Below, piece by piece: positions 23,641-36,860 of a stretch of 64,000 nucleotides of DNA. The position numbers and the translations under genes were made by a program. Source of the stretch: Nageia nagi. Lineage: Eukaryota > Pinophyta. The DNA is taken from positions 123,256,001 to 123,320,000 of the forward strand of contig JBITNC010000001.1 in assembly GCA_050084985.1 (NCBI GenBank), written 5' to 3'. The notes beneath the pieces were generated by a model. It saw only the letters and a list, made by a program, of their open reading frames with translations, had not been told where the DNA came from and did not search any database. Each line of letters begins with the position of its first letter. Position 1 is the stretch's first letter.

Positions 23641-24150
23641 GTTGTGCATGATCAAAGATATGATATAACATGACATAATTCCAAATCATTCATAAGTAGA
23701 AATATACTTATGTAAATCTTGATCGATGTTTCTTAACACAACCTATCATCTCTAGATTTTTTTATACTCTGAGTTCTTCATTCCTACTATCTTTCATCCC
23801 TTCATGAATGATATTCATCACATGAAAGGTGGGATGACAAAATTGAGTAAAAGGGAAAGGCATTCTATAATGATAATCGGAAGCTATCGTTGGGTTCCTA
23901 GCATCATCACTAGCTTGAGGTTGGATTGGTGGCTCCATGTATTAGGTAAGCTCATCATTCATTCTCTTTCAATCAAATTTTGCCTCCATTCATCATCATA
24001 GGTAAATTATAGGTTTCTATCTTCCATTAATCCAATTTTGATAGGTTAAGATCAAGTAGTTCTTTATCATCTTTCATGTCAAGGATTTCCTACATTTCAT
24101 AAATAATTAGAGAATTTAATTCTTTTGTAAATAACCCTAATAATTATTAT
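23641..24150 (+). other. unassigned sequence before T1 pol
   Basis: No domain is recognised. A 65-codon open frame at 23804-24001 has no family features and is probably chance. Confidence 0.4.
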
Positions 24151-24159
24151 TTTGGTTAT

Positions 24160-24560
24160 AATAGATGGAGTTTCATGGTATAATCAAATTAATATCAAGT
24201 AAAGTGACCAACAAAAAAATACTTTTCGCATCCCTTAGGGCAATTTTCATTGTAAAGTTATGCCTTTTGTTCTATAGAATGTAGGTGCCACATATGAAAG
24301 AGCCATGGAAACTATGTTTCATGATCTTATTCATGCAATGGTGGAAGTTCACATAGATGATATTTTAGTAAAATACAAAAGAAAATATTATATTAATGAA
24401 TTGAACTAATTGGTTTTTAAAATGATGAAAAAATATAATTTAAGGATCAAGCCACAAACCTGTGTATTTAGAGTTTCTTTTGGTAAATTATTAGGTTATA
24501 TTTTTATAGAAGAGCCATTGAGCTAGATTCTAACAAAGTAAAATCAATCATATACATTCT
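24160..24560 (+). pseudogene. pol: T1 reverse transcriptase remnant
   Basis: A Ty3/gypsy reverse transcriptase is readable across frameshifts. Landmarks are DGVSWYNQI (family form DGxSGYNQI), NVGATYERAM, FHDLIHAMVEVHIDDILVK and GKLLGYIF. The active-site box YxDD appears as HIDD, with both aspartates kept at about 24352-24363. A stop lies before NVGATY and others follow, so it is dead. The wording of the FHDLIH...VEVxxDDILVK segment is typical of the Tat branch. Confidence 0.8.
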
Positions 24561-24759
24561 ACCTCTAAGAAGTTTGAAGTAAATTAGAAGCCTTTTCAGT
24601 AAAGTACAAGAAATAAGAAGATTTATTTCTCAACTTTCTAATATGTAAGCTCCATTTTCTTAAGAAAAGAAAAAAATTTGTATTGGATGAAAAATATCAA
24701 CAAGCCTTTGATAATATTAAGATATATTTGAGCAATTGCTATTTTATCACTTTATCAAC

Positions 24760-25195
24760 ATAGAGAGACTCCTTGGTTGTATTTATTTGCTACTTCACAA
24801 GCCTTGGGGAAATGCTTACTAGAAATCATGAGGATGGAAAATAGAGGATTGCCTACTTCATAAGAAAAACATTGGTGGTCTATTAAATGAGGTATGTTCC
24901 TATTGAGAAACTATGTTATGCCATTATTTTTGTAGCTAAAAAATTAATGCATTATATGTTAGGAAGCACTACTTATGTTGTAACTAAGCTTGATCAATTA
25001 AGGTACTTATCATCCAAACCATATTTATCAGAAAGGGAAAATTGGGTACTGTTACTTCAAGAGTTTGACCTTATTTTTATTAATAAAAAATCCATGAAAA
25101 TTCAAGTTTTGGTAGAGTTTATGGCTGAATTTCCATGTGATGATACTTCTCCCCTCAATGAAAAATTTCAATATGAATGTGCCTCCATACAAAAC
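24760..25195 (+). pseudogene. pol: T1 RNase H remnant (gypsy type)
   Basis: The region corresponds to the RNase H that follows RT in Ty3/gypsy. It includes the YxPIEKLCYAIIFVAKKLMHY segment (a familiar ALVxAxxKLRHY), then YLSSKPYLSERENWVLLLQEFDLIF. Stops interrupt the beginning. It would have removed RNA from the RNA-DNA hybrid during reverse transcription. The 112-codon open part is 24887-25225. Confidence 0.7.
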
Positions 25196-25640
25196 AAAAA
25201 ACCTTGGAAATTATTCTTTGATTGATCAAAATGTACACATGGTTTGGTGCTAGATATAATCTTGATTTCTCTTGATTATTTTATCACTCTTGTAGCATAT
25301 AGATTGGATTTTAATTGCAATAACAATATTCCTAAATATTAATCTCTTGTATTAGGACTAAAACTAACCATTATCATGGGAGTAAAGAATATTCATATCT
25401 ATGGTGATTCATAATTGATTTTCAACCAACTTAATGATGTTTACAATACAAATGTTGAAAACAGTATTCATTATAAGGAATTGATCATTAGATTTCTTAA
25501 CTATTTTCAAGAGTATCATTTGGAAAATATGCTAAGAAACAACACCAAGTATGTATATGCTATGGCTTGTGTAACTTCCATTGCTTCTATTGAGATAAAT
25601 GATGGAGAGACCATACTTACAATCAAGGAGCTAGGTAAGT
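25196..25640 (+). pseudogene. pol: T1 second RNase H (archaeal-type) remnant
   Basis: Downstream of the first RNase H a second RNase H fold is readable. It has WKLFFD at 25204 (catalytic D of the first strand), then a region equivalent to the NIAEYEAL motif (here NNIPKYxSLVLGL, glutamate lost), VKNIHIYGDS (second aspartate) and QLNDVYNT. It ends in a region equivalent to ADAMA (here YAMACVTSIAS, aspartate lost). Position between RNase H and integrase is the known arrangement in Tat-branch elements. Lost catalytic residues and stops show it is inactive. Confidence 0.75.
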
Positions 25641-26900
25641 CTTCATTGCATACTAGCTATGTTGAAATTTTTTGTTGTGATTTAATAATTTCTACGGTCG
25701 AGTTTGATCTTAGCCCATGGTATGAGGATATTTATGAATATCTTAAGAATGGAACTATTCCTAGGGTATGGACGGTAATGAAAATAAAAATGAGAGAATT
25801 AGAATAAATAAACATGCTTCCAAATCTATCATTATAGGGAATATTCTTTATAGAAGATCATTTGAAGTTACTATATTGAGATGCTTGAATTATAGAGAAA
25901 ATGAAAAAACCTTACAACAAGCCCATGAAGGTATATGTGGTGGTTATTTCAATGGTAGAACAATTTATCAAAAGTTTCTTAGAATGGGATATTATTAGCC
26001 ATATATTGAATAAGATTAATTTAAACATGTAAATTTGGAAATCACCCTATCATAAGCATTAACTACAATAACATCCCCATGATCATTTTATATGTGGGCT
26101 ATAGATCTTATTCTTTCCATTAATCCAAGTTCAAGTGAGGGTAATATGTTTATTATTATAGAAATAAAATAACACACCAAATGGGTTGAGTCTATTCCTT
26201 TAAAATATATAGTTTCAAGTAAATTGATCAATTTCATTATTGAGCTGTTATTACTAGATTTGGCATTCCTTATACAATTATCATGGAAAATAGGCCTAAT
26301 GTAAGAAACAAAGAAAGAAGGAATTTTTGTAAAACATTTAACATTGAGAAAAATTTTAACCACCATATTATCCACAATATTATGAACGAATTTCATATGT
26401 ATTATGGACCTACCATACAAGTATAACAACTACAACTAGGGAAAATCCTTTTTCCCTTATTTATGGAGATGAATCTATTATTCCCTTGTAACTTGAGATA
26501 TTTTCTTTAAGGGTTTCAATCAAAGGCATAATAAATTAAGTAATATCAACAAAAATCATAATTACAATAATTAGAAGCCTTATATGAAAAATGAATTAAT
26601 GCACTTGAACATATTAGAGCATATCATACTAGAATAAATAGAGAATATAGTAATAAAATTAAATCTAAAGTGTTTCAAATTGGAGATTTGGTATTACTTA
26701 AAATGTATCAAATACAATAGTCTCTAATTAAGAGCTCAAAGGAAAAGTTAAAGTCAAACTAGGTAGGTTCATATGTGATCATTACAAATTTTGGTAAAGG
26801 AACCTTTAGGTTATAAAATTAAGATGATTAATAAATCAAAAACCATACAATATTAGACATTTAAAAAGATTTTATGCATGAAAATATTGTTATGAAAAGG
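25641..26900 (+). pseudogene. pol: T1 integrase remnant
   Basis: The order continues with SPWYEDIYEYLKNGTIP, a linker found before integrase. It changes frame at about 25770-25800 to the zinc-binding segment LRCLNYRENEKTLQQAHEGICGGYFNGRTIYQKFLRMGYY. The catalytic core follows in pieces: ITRFGIPYTIIMEN at about 26245-26290, and later AYHTRINREYSNKIKSKVFQIGDLVLLKM (two parts) at about 26620-26705. Numerous stops make it non-functional. No chromodomain is seen. Confidence 0.7.
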
Positions 26901-28346
26901 GTTATCATATAAAAAAAGTATGATAAAGTATAATCTAGCAAATAATTTTATATAATGAAAAACCAAAATTTCAAACTTTACTTTTGCAAAAAATGGATCA
27001 CCTCGACCCATTTTTGGGCTATTAGTAATCCATTTATATGTATTATTTCTTGTTTCTTCAATTTCTATAACTTATAGCATGTCAATCTAGCATCTCTTTT
27101 AGTTTGAAATATCTTATTTATTAGTTTAACATGTTTATGGTATCTTATTTATCATTTTAGCATGATTATCTATTTATTCATTTACCATGTATATCAATTA
27201 ACTATGAGTAGCAATTCATCATTTATTGAGTAAAATAAATACTAGCAAAGCACAAAAATTCAAAAAGGAAAATATCAAAATCCCTGAATCATAGAATTTG
27301 GAATTTAGAATCCATAATCAAAATTAAATCCCTTGTAATCTACATAGCACAATGATTTTAGGAGTGGAAGAATCTAAGAAAGGATTGCCATTGGTTCGAA
27401 TTTTTGACTATTTTTTATCCTCTTTTCATCTAGAATCATATTCCTTTTTTAGAGAGTGGATTTCTTAGGGGTCCCAAAGATCATTTTCATCTTTGGATAG
27501 GTTTGTTTATCAGAATAAAGCACAAAATTAGGTGTAATATTTTTTATTTATCATTATCATTGATTTTATCATATCATGAATATAATCATTGATAAATTCA
27601 TCAATGACCTTCACTGGTAGATGGTTGTAATCCATAGAATTAGGAAAAAACTACAAGGTATTTCCATCCATGAGCCTTTTGGGGTAGATCATTATGTGGT
27701 CCAATATTATCCATTATATCATGCTTATCTCAACATTTGTTGTTCAATTATTAATGATAAAAAATGTCCATATGTATGAAAATAAATTTGAGCAAACATA
27801 TCTTGATAAGCATGTATGATCAAGCATAAATGGTAGGTGAGCATCAATATTTTGGGAAACTCATTATCTTAGAGGTTATTTTTATCTTGAATCCTTATTT
27901 CTTACCTTGATGTAAAAAGCATCCAAGTCAATAAGGATGCATAGAGTTGGTAATTGTCATTGAGTGAAACCATAAAAAAATGCAAGGAATTTTTCTTATA
28001 TTTTACTTTGAATGCATAATTTTAAAATACTTATATTTTTTGATTATATGTCTAAAGTGGGGCATCTATAGTTACATAAATTTAATTTATGTAATTAATT
28101 AAAATCATTTAATTTATATTATTCAAGTTATTTTATGTTATTTTAATTATTATAAATATTACAATCATTATAGTCTATAATAATGGACTAATGTGTATCT
28201 TGTTTTCAAGTAATATAAGGACCAAGGTGTGGGTTATATCATAAAGTTCCTTATGTAACCAAGATCCACATAAATCATATTACCCCAACTTTATCCCTTT
28301 CTCTTTTGAAATAAAGATGATTTGAAATCCCTATTATTGACTAAGA
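26901..28346 (+). other. T1 3' region with polypurine-like tract
   Basis: No protein domain is recognised. AAAGTGGGGCAT at 28054-28065 resembles the tract that precedes TGTTAACACC in family F (AAAGTGGGGCATT). The sequence after it is AT-rich like F, so a truncated 3' LTR may begin near 28066. This would link F and T1 as parts of one family, but the similarity is short. Confidence 0.4.
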
Positions 28347-29525
28347 TGTTGTAATTTGTACACATGCCCATGTATCAAATTCATAGCTATAATTCTAATG
28401 AATGATTTCTATTACTAGAAATCTATCTCCAGAGAAGCCTAGTTCCTATCAAGATCAGACTAGGATTTGCAAAAGGAAAGGGTGTTGAAAACAAATTGTG
28501 AGACTAAATAAAATCTAAAAGGCTAGGTTAGTAGATGTAAATAAGAAAAAATAAATATTCAGACCAACATAGGAATCCATTATAGTAGAATCAAGCTGGT
28601 TAGATAGTTGGATTTTGTATCCACTAAATAATGCACAATACCCCAAGTAATAATGACCTAGAAGCACTTTGCAGATACAAATTAAATACTAATAATCTCT
28701 CATAGTTCATGAAGTGGAAATAAACATATAACATAACAATTTAAGAGTAATGACAAATATATCATAGTTAACAGATCAAGAAGTAAATTACATTCTATTA
28801 TCATTAATGCAAGTACAAAATAAGGGCAATATCTACTATATACAATCCCTTCTTCTTCAATAGAAGTAATACTTATAGTTTTATCTAGAAAATATTATCT
28901 AACTAATTCCTAACAAACTTTGTTAGATAAAACATCTATAACTAACTAATGAGATATTTATAATGTATCAAATTTGATTTTTGATAAGATTTACAACTCA
29001 GATTCAAATATGTAAATATTTGGATCACTCTTTTGCATGTGTTAACACCCTCCAACTTATTCTAAGCTAGAAAAATTGAATTTGAGAATTGAAATCACCT
29101 TCTTGGAATGAAAATATTTTTCTCCTAGGTTCCAAAAATATATACACATACTTGGATTCAGATGGAACTGTTAGAATCAAATACAAAAGGAAATTATATT
29201 GGTCTAGAAAAATTCTTCAACCATGCTTTGATATGGATGATTAAAACTTGGATATTCAAAATTGGAGAACTTAAGGTGATTATTTTGTCTATGATTCTTC
29301 ATGATATGTAGTTGAATCACCTTGGATTTTCTCATTATTCTGATAAAATTTGCTCTTCTCCACTCTATGAAATCTCTACTAAAATCAAATGCTTTACAAA
29401 ACATAAGATAATGGCTAAGTATAACACTATAGTATTTCACCATCATTCTGACAAACTTCATTCATCTAAAAACCTATCAGATCCCTACCAAAATTGAACA
29501 CTATATAAAATGCTCAAAAATGACT
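28347..29525 (-). repeat. long direct repeat block, left copy (candidate H1 3' LTR)
   Basis: The block matches 54948-56141 in the same orientation and both sit outside H1, so they are candidate LTRs of that element on the minus strand. Inside is a 701-bp core (28347-29047) that starts TGTTGTAATT and ends GTTAACA on the plus strand. Read on the minus strand, that core is TGTT...AACA preceded by the purine-rich GTTGGAGGG, which is how Copia LTRs look. So an alternative is that each block is the 3' end of a Copia element. The choice between the two is open. Confidence 0.6.
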
Positions 29526-29660
29526 AAGTACCAATACTATCATATTTGTTTTCCATTCCAATAACTTTGTGCACATCAATACTACTGGATCTCCACCAAA
29601 ATTAAACACTATATGAAATATCTAAAATTGACTAAGTTTAAATATTCTATCAAATAGTAA
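29323..29660. repeat. about 108-bp tandem repeat, three units
   Basis: Three imperfect units share the order CATTCTGA.AAA, then ATCTC.ACCAAAAT, then a short A-rich stretch and ATGGCTAAGT or equivalent. The right block (55955-56141) keeps fewer than two units before it stops. Open frames across it (29204-29461 minus, 29312-29497 plus) are chance. Confidence 0.6.
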
Positions 29661-29980
29661 AGGATAAAAAAAAGGTTATACCTATACAAAATGCTTCTTA
29701 TACATTCAAAAATGTATATAAGTATACATTTTGGTGACTAGCTAATGGATTTATACCAATAAATCTTAAACTTAGAAAAAATAGCAAAAAATGTATATAA
29801 AATTTCTATCAACCTATACAAAAATATACCTTGAGCTACTCCATCCTTGGGAAAAACTAAAGAGCCTTAAACCTTTTTGTATCTATTACAAATTAGCATC
29901 TTGGATGAGCATATCTAAAGAAATAAACTGATTAATTATTTTCAAATTGATGTTTGGTTTTATTTTAGCTAGTTGGCTAC
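29661..29980. other. AT-rich sequence, nothing recognised
   Basis: Holds short palindromic ATGTATATAAGTATACAT-like sequence around 29710 but no gene or domain. Confidence 0.4.
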
Positions 29981-32300
29981 CCATTTCTCTACTTTAGTCA
30001 TCTCTTTGATGAAATTTAAGAACTTGTCTTCAAAATTATCTTCCATATAGTCTACAAAAATTTCATATACCTTTTATCCTTGGTCACTATATGCCTTCAT
30101 CTCATTTAGTGTGAATACACTATCATATTTCTTATGCATGGGAGCCATTTATTTCTATCAAAAACCTTCAAGGGATTTTTAATTTATTGATCTTTGATGT
30201 CAGTGACTTCATACACTTTTCTATGCATAGCATCAATTCATGCAAATGAGCCACTTTCTATGTCATAGACAAAATTTTATTATAAGAGTCATTAGTACTT
30301 GTATCTATTGGCTCTTTCTAGTTCATTACCCTGATGATATCTTCATTCTTATTATTCATCTTTGCAAATTTTCCCTTCTTATAAAGAAAAATTTGCATAC
30401 TTATCTAGCCATTTCTCACAATATAATAAATATCTCTAAAATAGTGCAATAAGTCTAAAATGGAAACTACCTTACCCCAATAACTCAACTTAATGCTCTT
30501 CAATAAATCAACCAAAAATTGTGTCAATATCAGTGCCTTTGTTAATTAGGATAGAGTTTGATCTTGAGTCTTCAACTTTTCTTCAAACTTTGACTTCACC
30601 TTTGTAAAACTTTTCTATTGTTATCTTTTGATTTGCATCTTTCTTTGTGCAAGCATCTTGCAAAACCTTCAAATCCTCCTTAGCTTCTTTTCATATTCTA
30701 TTATTTTTCATTCTTCCTTCTTACTTTTCAAATAAGCTTTTAATAATTCTATTTCTAGCTCCAAGTCTTGTATCTGATCATTTTTCATAGTTAGCTCAAT
30801 TCCTTTTACCTTGAGCTATTATTCCCTCTCCTCTACAACCTTTTCCAATTTAGAAAGATTTTGTAGCTTGTTGTAACTCTTGAATTTGATTATTTAGTAA
30901 ACTAATATGTGTTAGGACTTATTATATCATATTACTTCTCCAATTATCTATCTTTCTCTCCAAGAGGGTCACATCAACTTTTATAAGTATCATGTTGGTT
31001 TTCATTATTTTCCTTTTTTCCATTTGGTTGATTTTATTAGATCTGAGTTGTAGGGATATGCCTTTCACATTAGAAACATATCTAGAATATTGATCAATTT
31101 TATGTCATTAAAATATATAGGACTTGATTGTGAATATCTATAACTATATCTAGCTAAATTTGCCCTAAAATGTTTTATTCCTTGTCTTACATCTTCTCAA
31201 ACCACTCTTGATTAGATTTATCTATTTTATTAAAATCTATGATTTTTTGAGTAGTGTCTAACTTATGTACTCAAATTGGAGGAATAACTATTACAACAAC
31301 ATCATCATCATTGGATTTATCACCCTTTTTTTTCTTGAGGGTTGTTTGGCATTGTATCTCCTAGAGAGGGGACATATTAAACTTGCTCTAAAGTTTTCTC
31401 CTTTCGTTCTGTGCTACTAGAGACATCATTCTCTTCTTTTTTACAAGTCTCCTTTTTTTGAGGTTCTCTTTAGTGAATATGTTGGTTTTCTCTGCATTCA
31501 TGTTTTCTTGTTCAATATGAATGGCTAAACAAAATCATAGTCTTCACTTTTACTAGTGTTTAGCTTATCAACCCTAGTGACATATTTTATAGGCTCATCA
31601 CTTTCAATAGTGGATCCTTGAAGCACCATTTTAACAGTGGTGGCCTTTTTTGTTGTTGACCCTTCTTCAATCTCTTGTATGTTTTTTTATGGGTTGTTAA
31701 CTTTTTTTTTCTTCCAATTATCTTCTTAGAGCATCTTCTTTTTTGAGCAATTTTGCTAATTTAGTAATTTTTTTCTCTTTCTCATTCCTCTATTTTTCTT
31801 CATATTTTTCCAATTTTATTTCCATCTCTCTCATGTATTCAATGTCTTTATCTACACTATTCTATCTGCAACCCATGCCTTCATGGTAACTTCAATTAAC
31901 TTAGGCACTCCTCCATATTTCTACTACATATTCAACAATGTTTCTTCCTCTAGAGTTAACTATTTTGCCATTTGTATCTTCTAAAATTTATCTACTTTTC
32001 TAACACTTTTCTTTGCTCAATCATTTCCCTTCCTCAAGGGATATTGCTTATCATAAGCTTTAGAAAAAGCTTTATCTTGATCACACATCCATGGAAGAGA
32101 TTTTTGTTTGCTTTCAACCCTATACTATATGAAGATTTCTTCTTATGTATAAATAAATTTGAATTATCTAATCTCTTTTACAATGATTTTGGAAAACTCC
32201 TCTCCTTATCATAGCAATTACAAACTCAATATTGATCACATATTTCTATCTCCACAAGGCTATGCATAATGTTTCTAACAGTGAGTCTAGAAAAGAGGGT
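29981..32300 (-). pseudogene. coiled-coil-rich region downstream of H1 integrase
   Basis: Read on the minus strand, fragments rich in Glu, Lys and Leu with heptad-like spacing recur at about 30540-31000 and 31680-31900 (for example stretches of the type LELEIELLKAY). They are broken by many stops. Its place between integrase and the 3' end is where Athila- and Tat-type elements may carry an extra ORF, and N1 has a comparable region (42560-45525). I do not recognise a named family; function is unknown. Plus-strand open frames here (30240-30452, 31972-32214) are shadows. Confidence 0.5.
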
Positions 32301-33799
32301 CTTTTCTCAGGGTTGTTCAAGTGATTTTCCAATTCATTCATAGGCATCCTAACAAAATAAGAAATGAATACCCCTAATCGGTCATATGGTCATGATACAT
32401 TAATTTGAGACAACTACAACTTTTTGTATTTTTGTAGTTAGATAACCCAAACTAATTCCTATGAAAAGCTTGAATAAAATCAAAGTTGAGGGGGTATGTA
32501 TACAAAAAAAATTTCTCCTTAAGAACCCCCAAATAGTTTCAATGTAGTCTTCTTTCTAGAACTTTCATAGCAAATAACCAATTTGAAATATAGAAAGGTA
32601 ACTTCATGGTTTATCAAAAAACCATTCAATAAGATGATTGTATAGCTATCAATGAAATAGTAATCACCTTCTTAAAATAACCCATATTCAAATTTTATGG
32701 AGTTATCTTAGATAATCTAGGTAGAGTTATGCTAGAAATGAAATTCAAGACCAAAAAGAGAAAATATCTTAGAAACTCATAATATGACCAATTGATGATT
32801 AATAATTTGGTCACTAATCAACCTTCTTAGGATTACCATCTTCATTCATCTGAGTTAACTACAAATATAGAAAAACCTCTAGATGTTGATAAAGTGAGAG
32901 ATAGCAGAGCAATGAGGAATAATGAAATTAACTTAATCTTTCCTTATTTGTGAGCTGAATAGCTAGTTTATCATCTATCATTACAAACCAATCTTGATAA
33001 TACTTTACATAATTTTTAATCATAGGTATACCATTGTGACATGTTTTGGCTACATGATTTGAATTTCCTTATCCCTAAAAAGCACCATGATGAGGAGAAA
33101 AAACATGCCATATTAGTTTTAAATACTTAAATTGCATATAAGATCTTCTTTTCTATGATAAGGTTTAGTAAATAGGAATTTAATCCAATCTAATGAATAT
33201 TAATTTGTCTATATCTTTGGCTACCAATTTTCCACTGGCCCAATTTAATGAATTATCTAGCTAGTGAAGGGTTTTATATATGGCAAATCAACTTAAATTG
33301 GGAATAACATTTCCTAGATATTGTGAATATTTTTGGATTTGTGAACTAATTTTTTTGTTAGGGCATCGACAAGCTTAGTATTAGGGTGGCATATTTCCAA
33401 CAAGAATGGAAGGATAAACTCAAATTTGTAGACTAAATCCCATAACTGATTGTCTTTATTATTTTCAATTTCTAGGGGTTTAATTTTAAATCTACATGAT
33501 TATTCATCAAATTGGTATCAAAAAAGTTTTTATTTATATCATTATAGTGGTTTGGGAACCTATGAAATTATCCATTATGATGGAATTATTAGATATAAGA
33601 TGGAAATAGTTGGATCAAAAATTAAAAGATGTAAACCCCAAGCCTCTCAAATGCTTGAAAAATTTAAATAAAAATACTAAGGCACAAATTTGAAATTGGG
33701 GTAAGGTAAATAAAAATACCTAACTAACCTATTTAATGCAAAATATGCACCTCAAAAACTATGCACAAGAAAATAAAATTAAATATATAAATAATACAA
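32301..33799 (-). other. H1 spacer between integrase and coiled-coil region
   Basis: No domain is recognised on either strand. A 73-codon plus-strand frame at 33450-33671 has no features and is probably chance. Confidence 0.4.
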
Positions 33800-34830
33800 C
33801 TTATACGATTGAACAATGTTGTACAACTTTTAAATGTTGGCCAATTATCATGATGAGAAGGTTCCAACCATATATTCTATCCAACCCAAATGTGTTTGTT
33901 CTAGATTTATTTTGAAATGATGTATGGTTTAGACCATAGAGAATTAAACTTTTGGTGTCATCCAGGCTTGGCTCTATCTTCATCCCATTTGAGAACAAAG
34001 TCACCAGATTTGAAAGAAATATTGTATGCATACTCTTTATCAAACCATATCTTAAGTACACTATTCCTTTTTTATAATTATCAATAATAATTATCTTAGA
34101 GCTCATCTAAGTAAATCATACCAAACATCCTTACCTATAATGGATCTAAATTATTCATCTCATATCGATTAAGCAGTTTAATAAGGTAAATAAATATGAG
34201 ATGGAAATATAGGTCTTTTCCCATAAACCAAAAATAAAGAGAAGACTTTATAAAGACTTGTAAGTGATTGGTCTACCCATAGTGCAAGGTCAAGCTTTTT
34301 GTTCAACTCTTTTTTATTTTAATTTATTTTCCTTTCAAGATCCTCAATAAATTTTTTTGTTGATTCAACTAATCCATTACCTTGAGGGTAATAATTGGAA
34401 GAGCTTTTCTAGTAAATGCCATATTGAGAGCAAATTATGAGACTCTATCTCCTAGAATATTGGACTATTATCTGATATAATAATCTTTGGAATACCAAAT
34501 CTTGAAATAATTCTCTCCATAGAAGAGATAATTATGTCTTGATCTTGGTATTTTGTTACAAAAGCTTTAGTCCATATTGTAAACTAATTTGTAACTATTA
34601 AGATGAATCTATTTTTGGATGATGACCCTTGATTGATCATGCTAATAAAATCAAGGCCCCATTACTTGAAAGGCTATTCTGCAATGAGAGGTTGTAATGG
34701 CATGGCTTCCATTCTTCTCCTTCCCATAAATCTATGAGATTTGTCACATTCTTTAGCAATATAATATGAATCATATATATATATGAAAGGCCATGTTGAT
34801 CAATATAATGTAACCTTAAGGTTTGGTATG
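33800..34830 (-). pseudogene. pol: H1 integrase core and C-terminal part
   Basis: Minus-strand translation gives an integrase core with ECDKSHRFMGRRRMEAMPLQP (in parts; end of the zinc domain), FKxWGLDFIS with the first catalytic Asp at about 34650-34680, NRFILIVTN, WTKAFVTKYQDQDIIIS and FGIPKIIISDN (second Asp, about 34460-34490). The region expected to hold the catalytic Glu is damaged (NGLxE changed to VMD plus stop). The C-terminal part runs to about 33810 (KEYAYNISFKSGDFVLKWDED). The open piece is 33801-34106. It is inactive. Confidence 0.75.
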
Positions 34831-36560
34831 ATCTTATTTTCCATTACCTATAACAGTAGATTATTGAAAGAGAAAAAGGTTGGAGATAGTGTGCTTGTGG
34901 GGGTTTTGACTCAATCTCTTGGTTATAGGTAGGTTCCTATCTATGGAAGAGGTCAAAAGTAATTAAAAGATATAAAAAGGTGAAAGTTAATAGGAAGGAA
35001 ACTAAAATATAATTTCTAAAATCAAGTTAAAACTAGTTAGCCAAGGCATTCCTGCATAGGTAGTAATCGAATGCCAAGATTAAGAATAGAACAACTATCT
35101 TACTCTAGGGGCCTCACAATTGCAATACAAAGCCACAATATAGAACTAAATGTCATACATAATAATCATAAAGCAAGATAACAACAATAAATGTAAAGGG
35201 CAAAATACCATAATACTAAATTATCATATATGAAAATAGAGCTTACACTTGGCAACTTTGGTAAAATGTTTGACCTTTTGGACCTCTAACAGTACATTAT
35301 TTATAAGAATATATTTACAATAGGTGGTTATATACCATTACTATACTTAATTTCCCTATGAACTAAGAATAGAAATAAAGAACTATTTACAAATGTACAA
35401 CTTCAATCTATAACTATACTAGATTGCATACTGACTTAGTACAATTAGTGCCAATGTCTATGAATTTGTAGACTTTGAATCTTTGTACATTCTTGGCTAC
35501 AATCTCTCATATTTGTCTTTGATTGTATCTTATTACAAATATAGTTAATTTTCAAGGTATGGTCTATCAGCTTGATTGGTACAGTTTATCTTTGTGCTCT
35601 ATTGAAAACCATCTAGCTTAATGCAACCATTTATGAAGACCATTATAGCTTTGGGTTGCAAAAACTATGAGCAAAATGAAAGATATAACATTAAAACCTA
35701 AGGAAGAATTGCTATTTCCATGTGTAAATGAGTTTAAGTTGACATATTGATAGAGCCTTAGGTGTTAAACACTCTTGATTAAGTGGAATTGGGTATTCCC
35801 CTTATCTCACATTTCTCTTTTCATCTTAGTGGGCCTCACTTGCTCTAATAGGGTCTATTGATTGAATGGGAGTTGCCTTATCACCTATAAATTTCCAACA
35901 AAAAGTGTGATATCATTGCTCAAAATTGGTGAGGTCTACAGAATGGACTCACTAAAACATCTCTTACTATTTGGTCCCTTGATAACACCCACTGATGGAC
36001 TAAGTCAGTGCCCATTGATTTTTGGTGTATGGTACAACTTTTTCTCTAGAAATCCATGGGCTCTAGAACATTACACATTGATTGATTTGACTCAATAATG
36101 AGTCATATTTACAATATTTCTTGGAAAGAGTACCTTGGTCTATAGAACCTAAATTTTATAGACTTGAACTCCTATAAGACCCAAACTTGAACTTAGAAAC
36201 TTACTTCCCTTACATGTTACATTACCTCCTAGACAAGACTTAGAAAAAATAAAACTAAATTTCAACATCAAACCTATGTACATTTACTAGTGAAGACCTA
36301 CCTATGTTGCAAAAAATATATAGGACTTATTTACACAACACCTGCCTCTCAACAAAATGTCAATTTAAGTTATCACACAAATCAACTACATCTCGTAAAC
36401 ATCAACAATACTCAAGATTTCCTAGAATTAACAAAATTTGATGAAAATAACTAAGTAAAAATACTATACACTCATTACAATAGTTACAAAAGAATGAAAT
36501 AGAATTAAAAACCAAGAATTGAAAGCATGGATCTTACTGAGAAAGAATAAATGAATGAAA
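34831..36560. other. interruption of the H1 integrase, about 1.7 kb
   Basis: The integrase zinc-binding part (36505-36744, minus) and the core (below 34830) should be adjacent but are separated by this unrelated stretch. It has no recognised domain. It could be a solo LTR or another small insertion; I could not find matching target duplications or terminal repeats, and the edges are uncertain by about 50 bases. A 78-codon plus frame at 35862-36098 is probably chance. Confidence 0.5.
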
Positions 36561-36860
36561 GAATGAAGGAATAACAAAATGTTACCCTTATTAAAAAATA
36601 TAATTTTGAAATAATAATAGGCCAATAAAGGTGTACTTGTAGAATTTTTGTTGTAGTGGTATATCTTGAATAATTTTCTCCAAAAAATTCAAAATGGAAT
36701 TCCTTTAAAATTTCAACTACTTTCTTAGGATCAATGTATCTCAATAACTCTCATCATGATTCTTTCTATACAATATATGATCTATCTTACAATAATTATG
36801 AGCATTTAATTTGAACCTTCTCCTTTTAGAGGCATTGAGTTTAGATTGTAATCTAGCATT
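36505..36860 (-). pseudogene. pol: H1 integrase N-terminal zinc-binding part
   Basis: The minus-strand frame reads RYIDPKKVVEILKEFHFEFFGE, YSRYTTTTKILQ and YWPIIISKLYFL. This is the HHCC-type N-terminal integrase domain; the histidine of EFHFEF is kept and the glycine-histidine pair that follows is altered. After LYFLIR the sequence leaves the family, marking the edge of the interruption. The piece before it (CKIDHILYRKNH) links to RNase H. Confidence 0.75.

Noticed and set aside
35862-36098. 78-codon plus-strand frame
   Set aside because: No family features; lies in an interruption of a minus-strand integrase.
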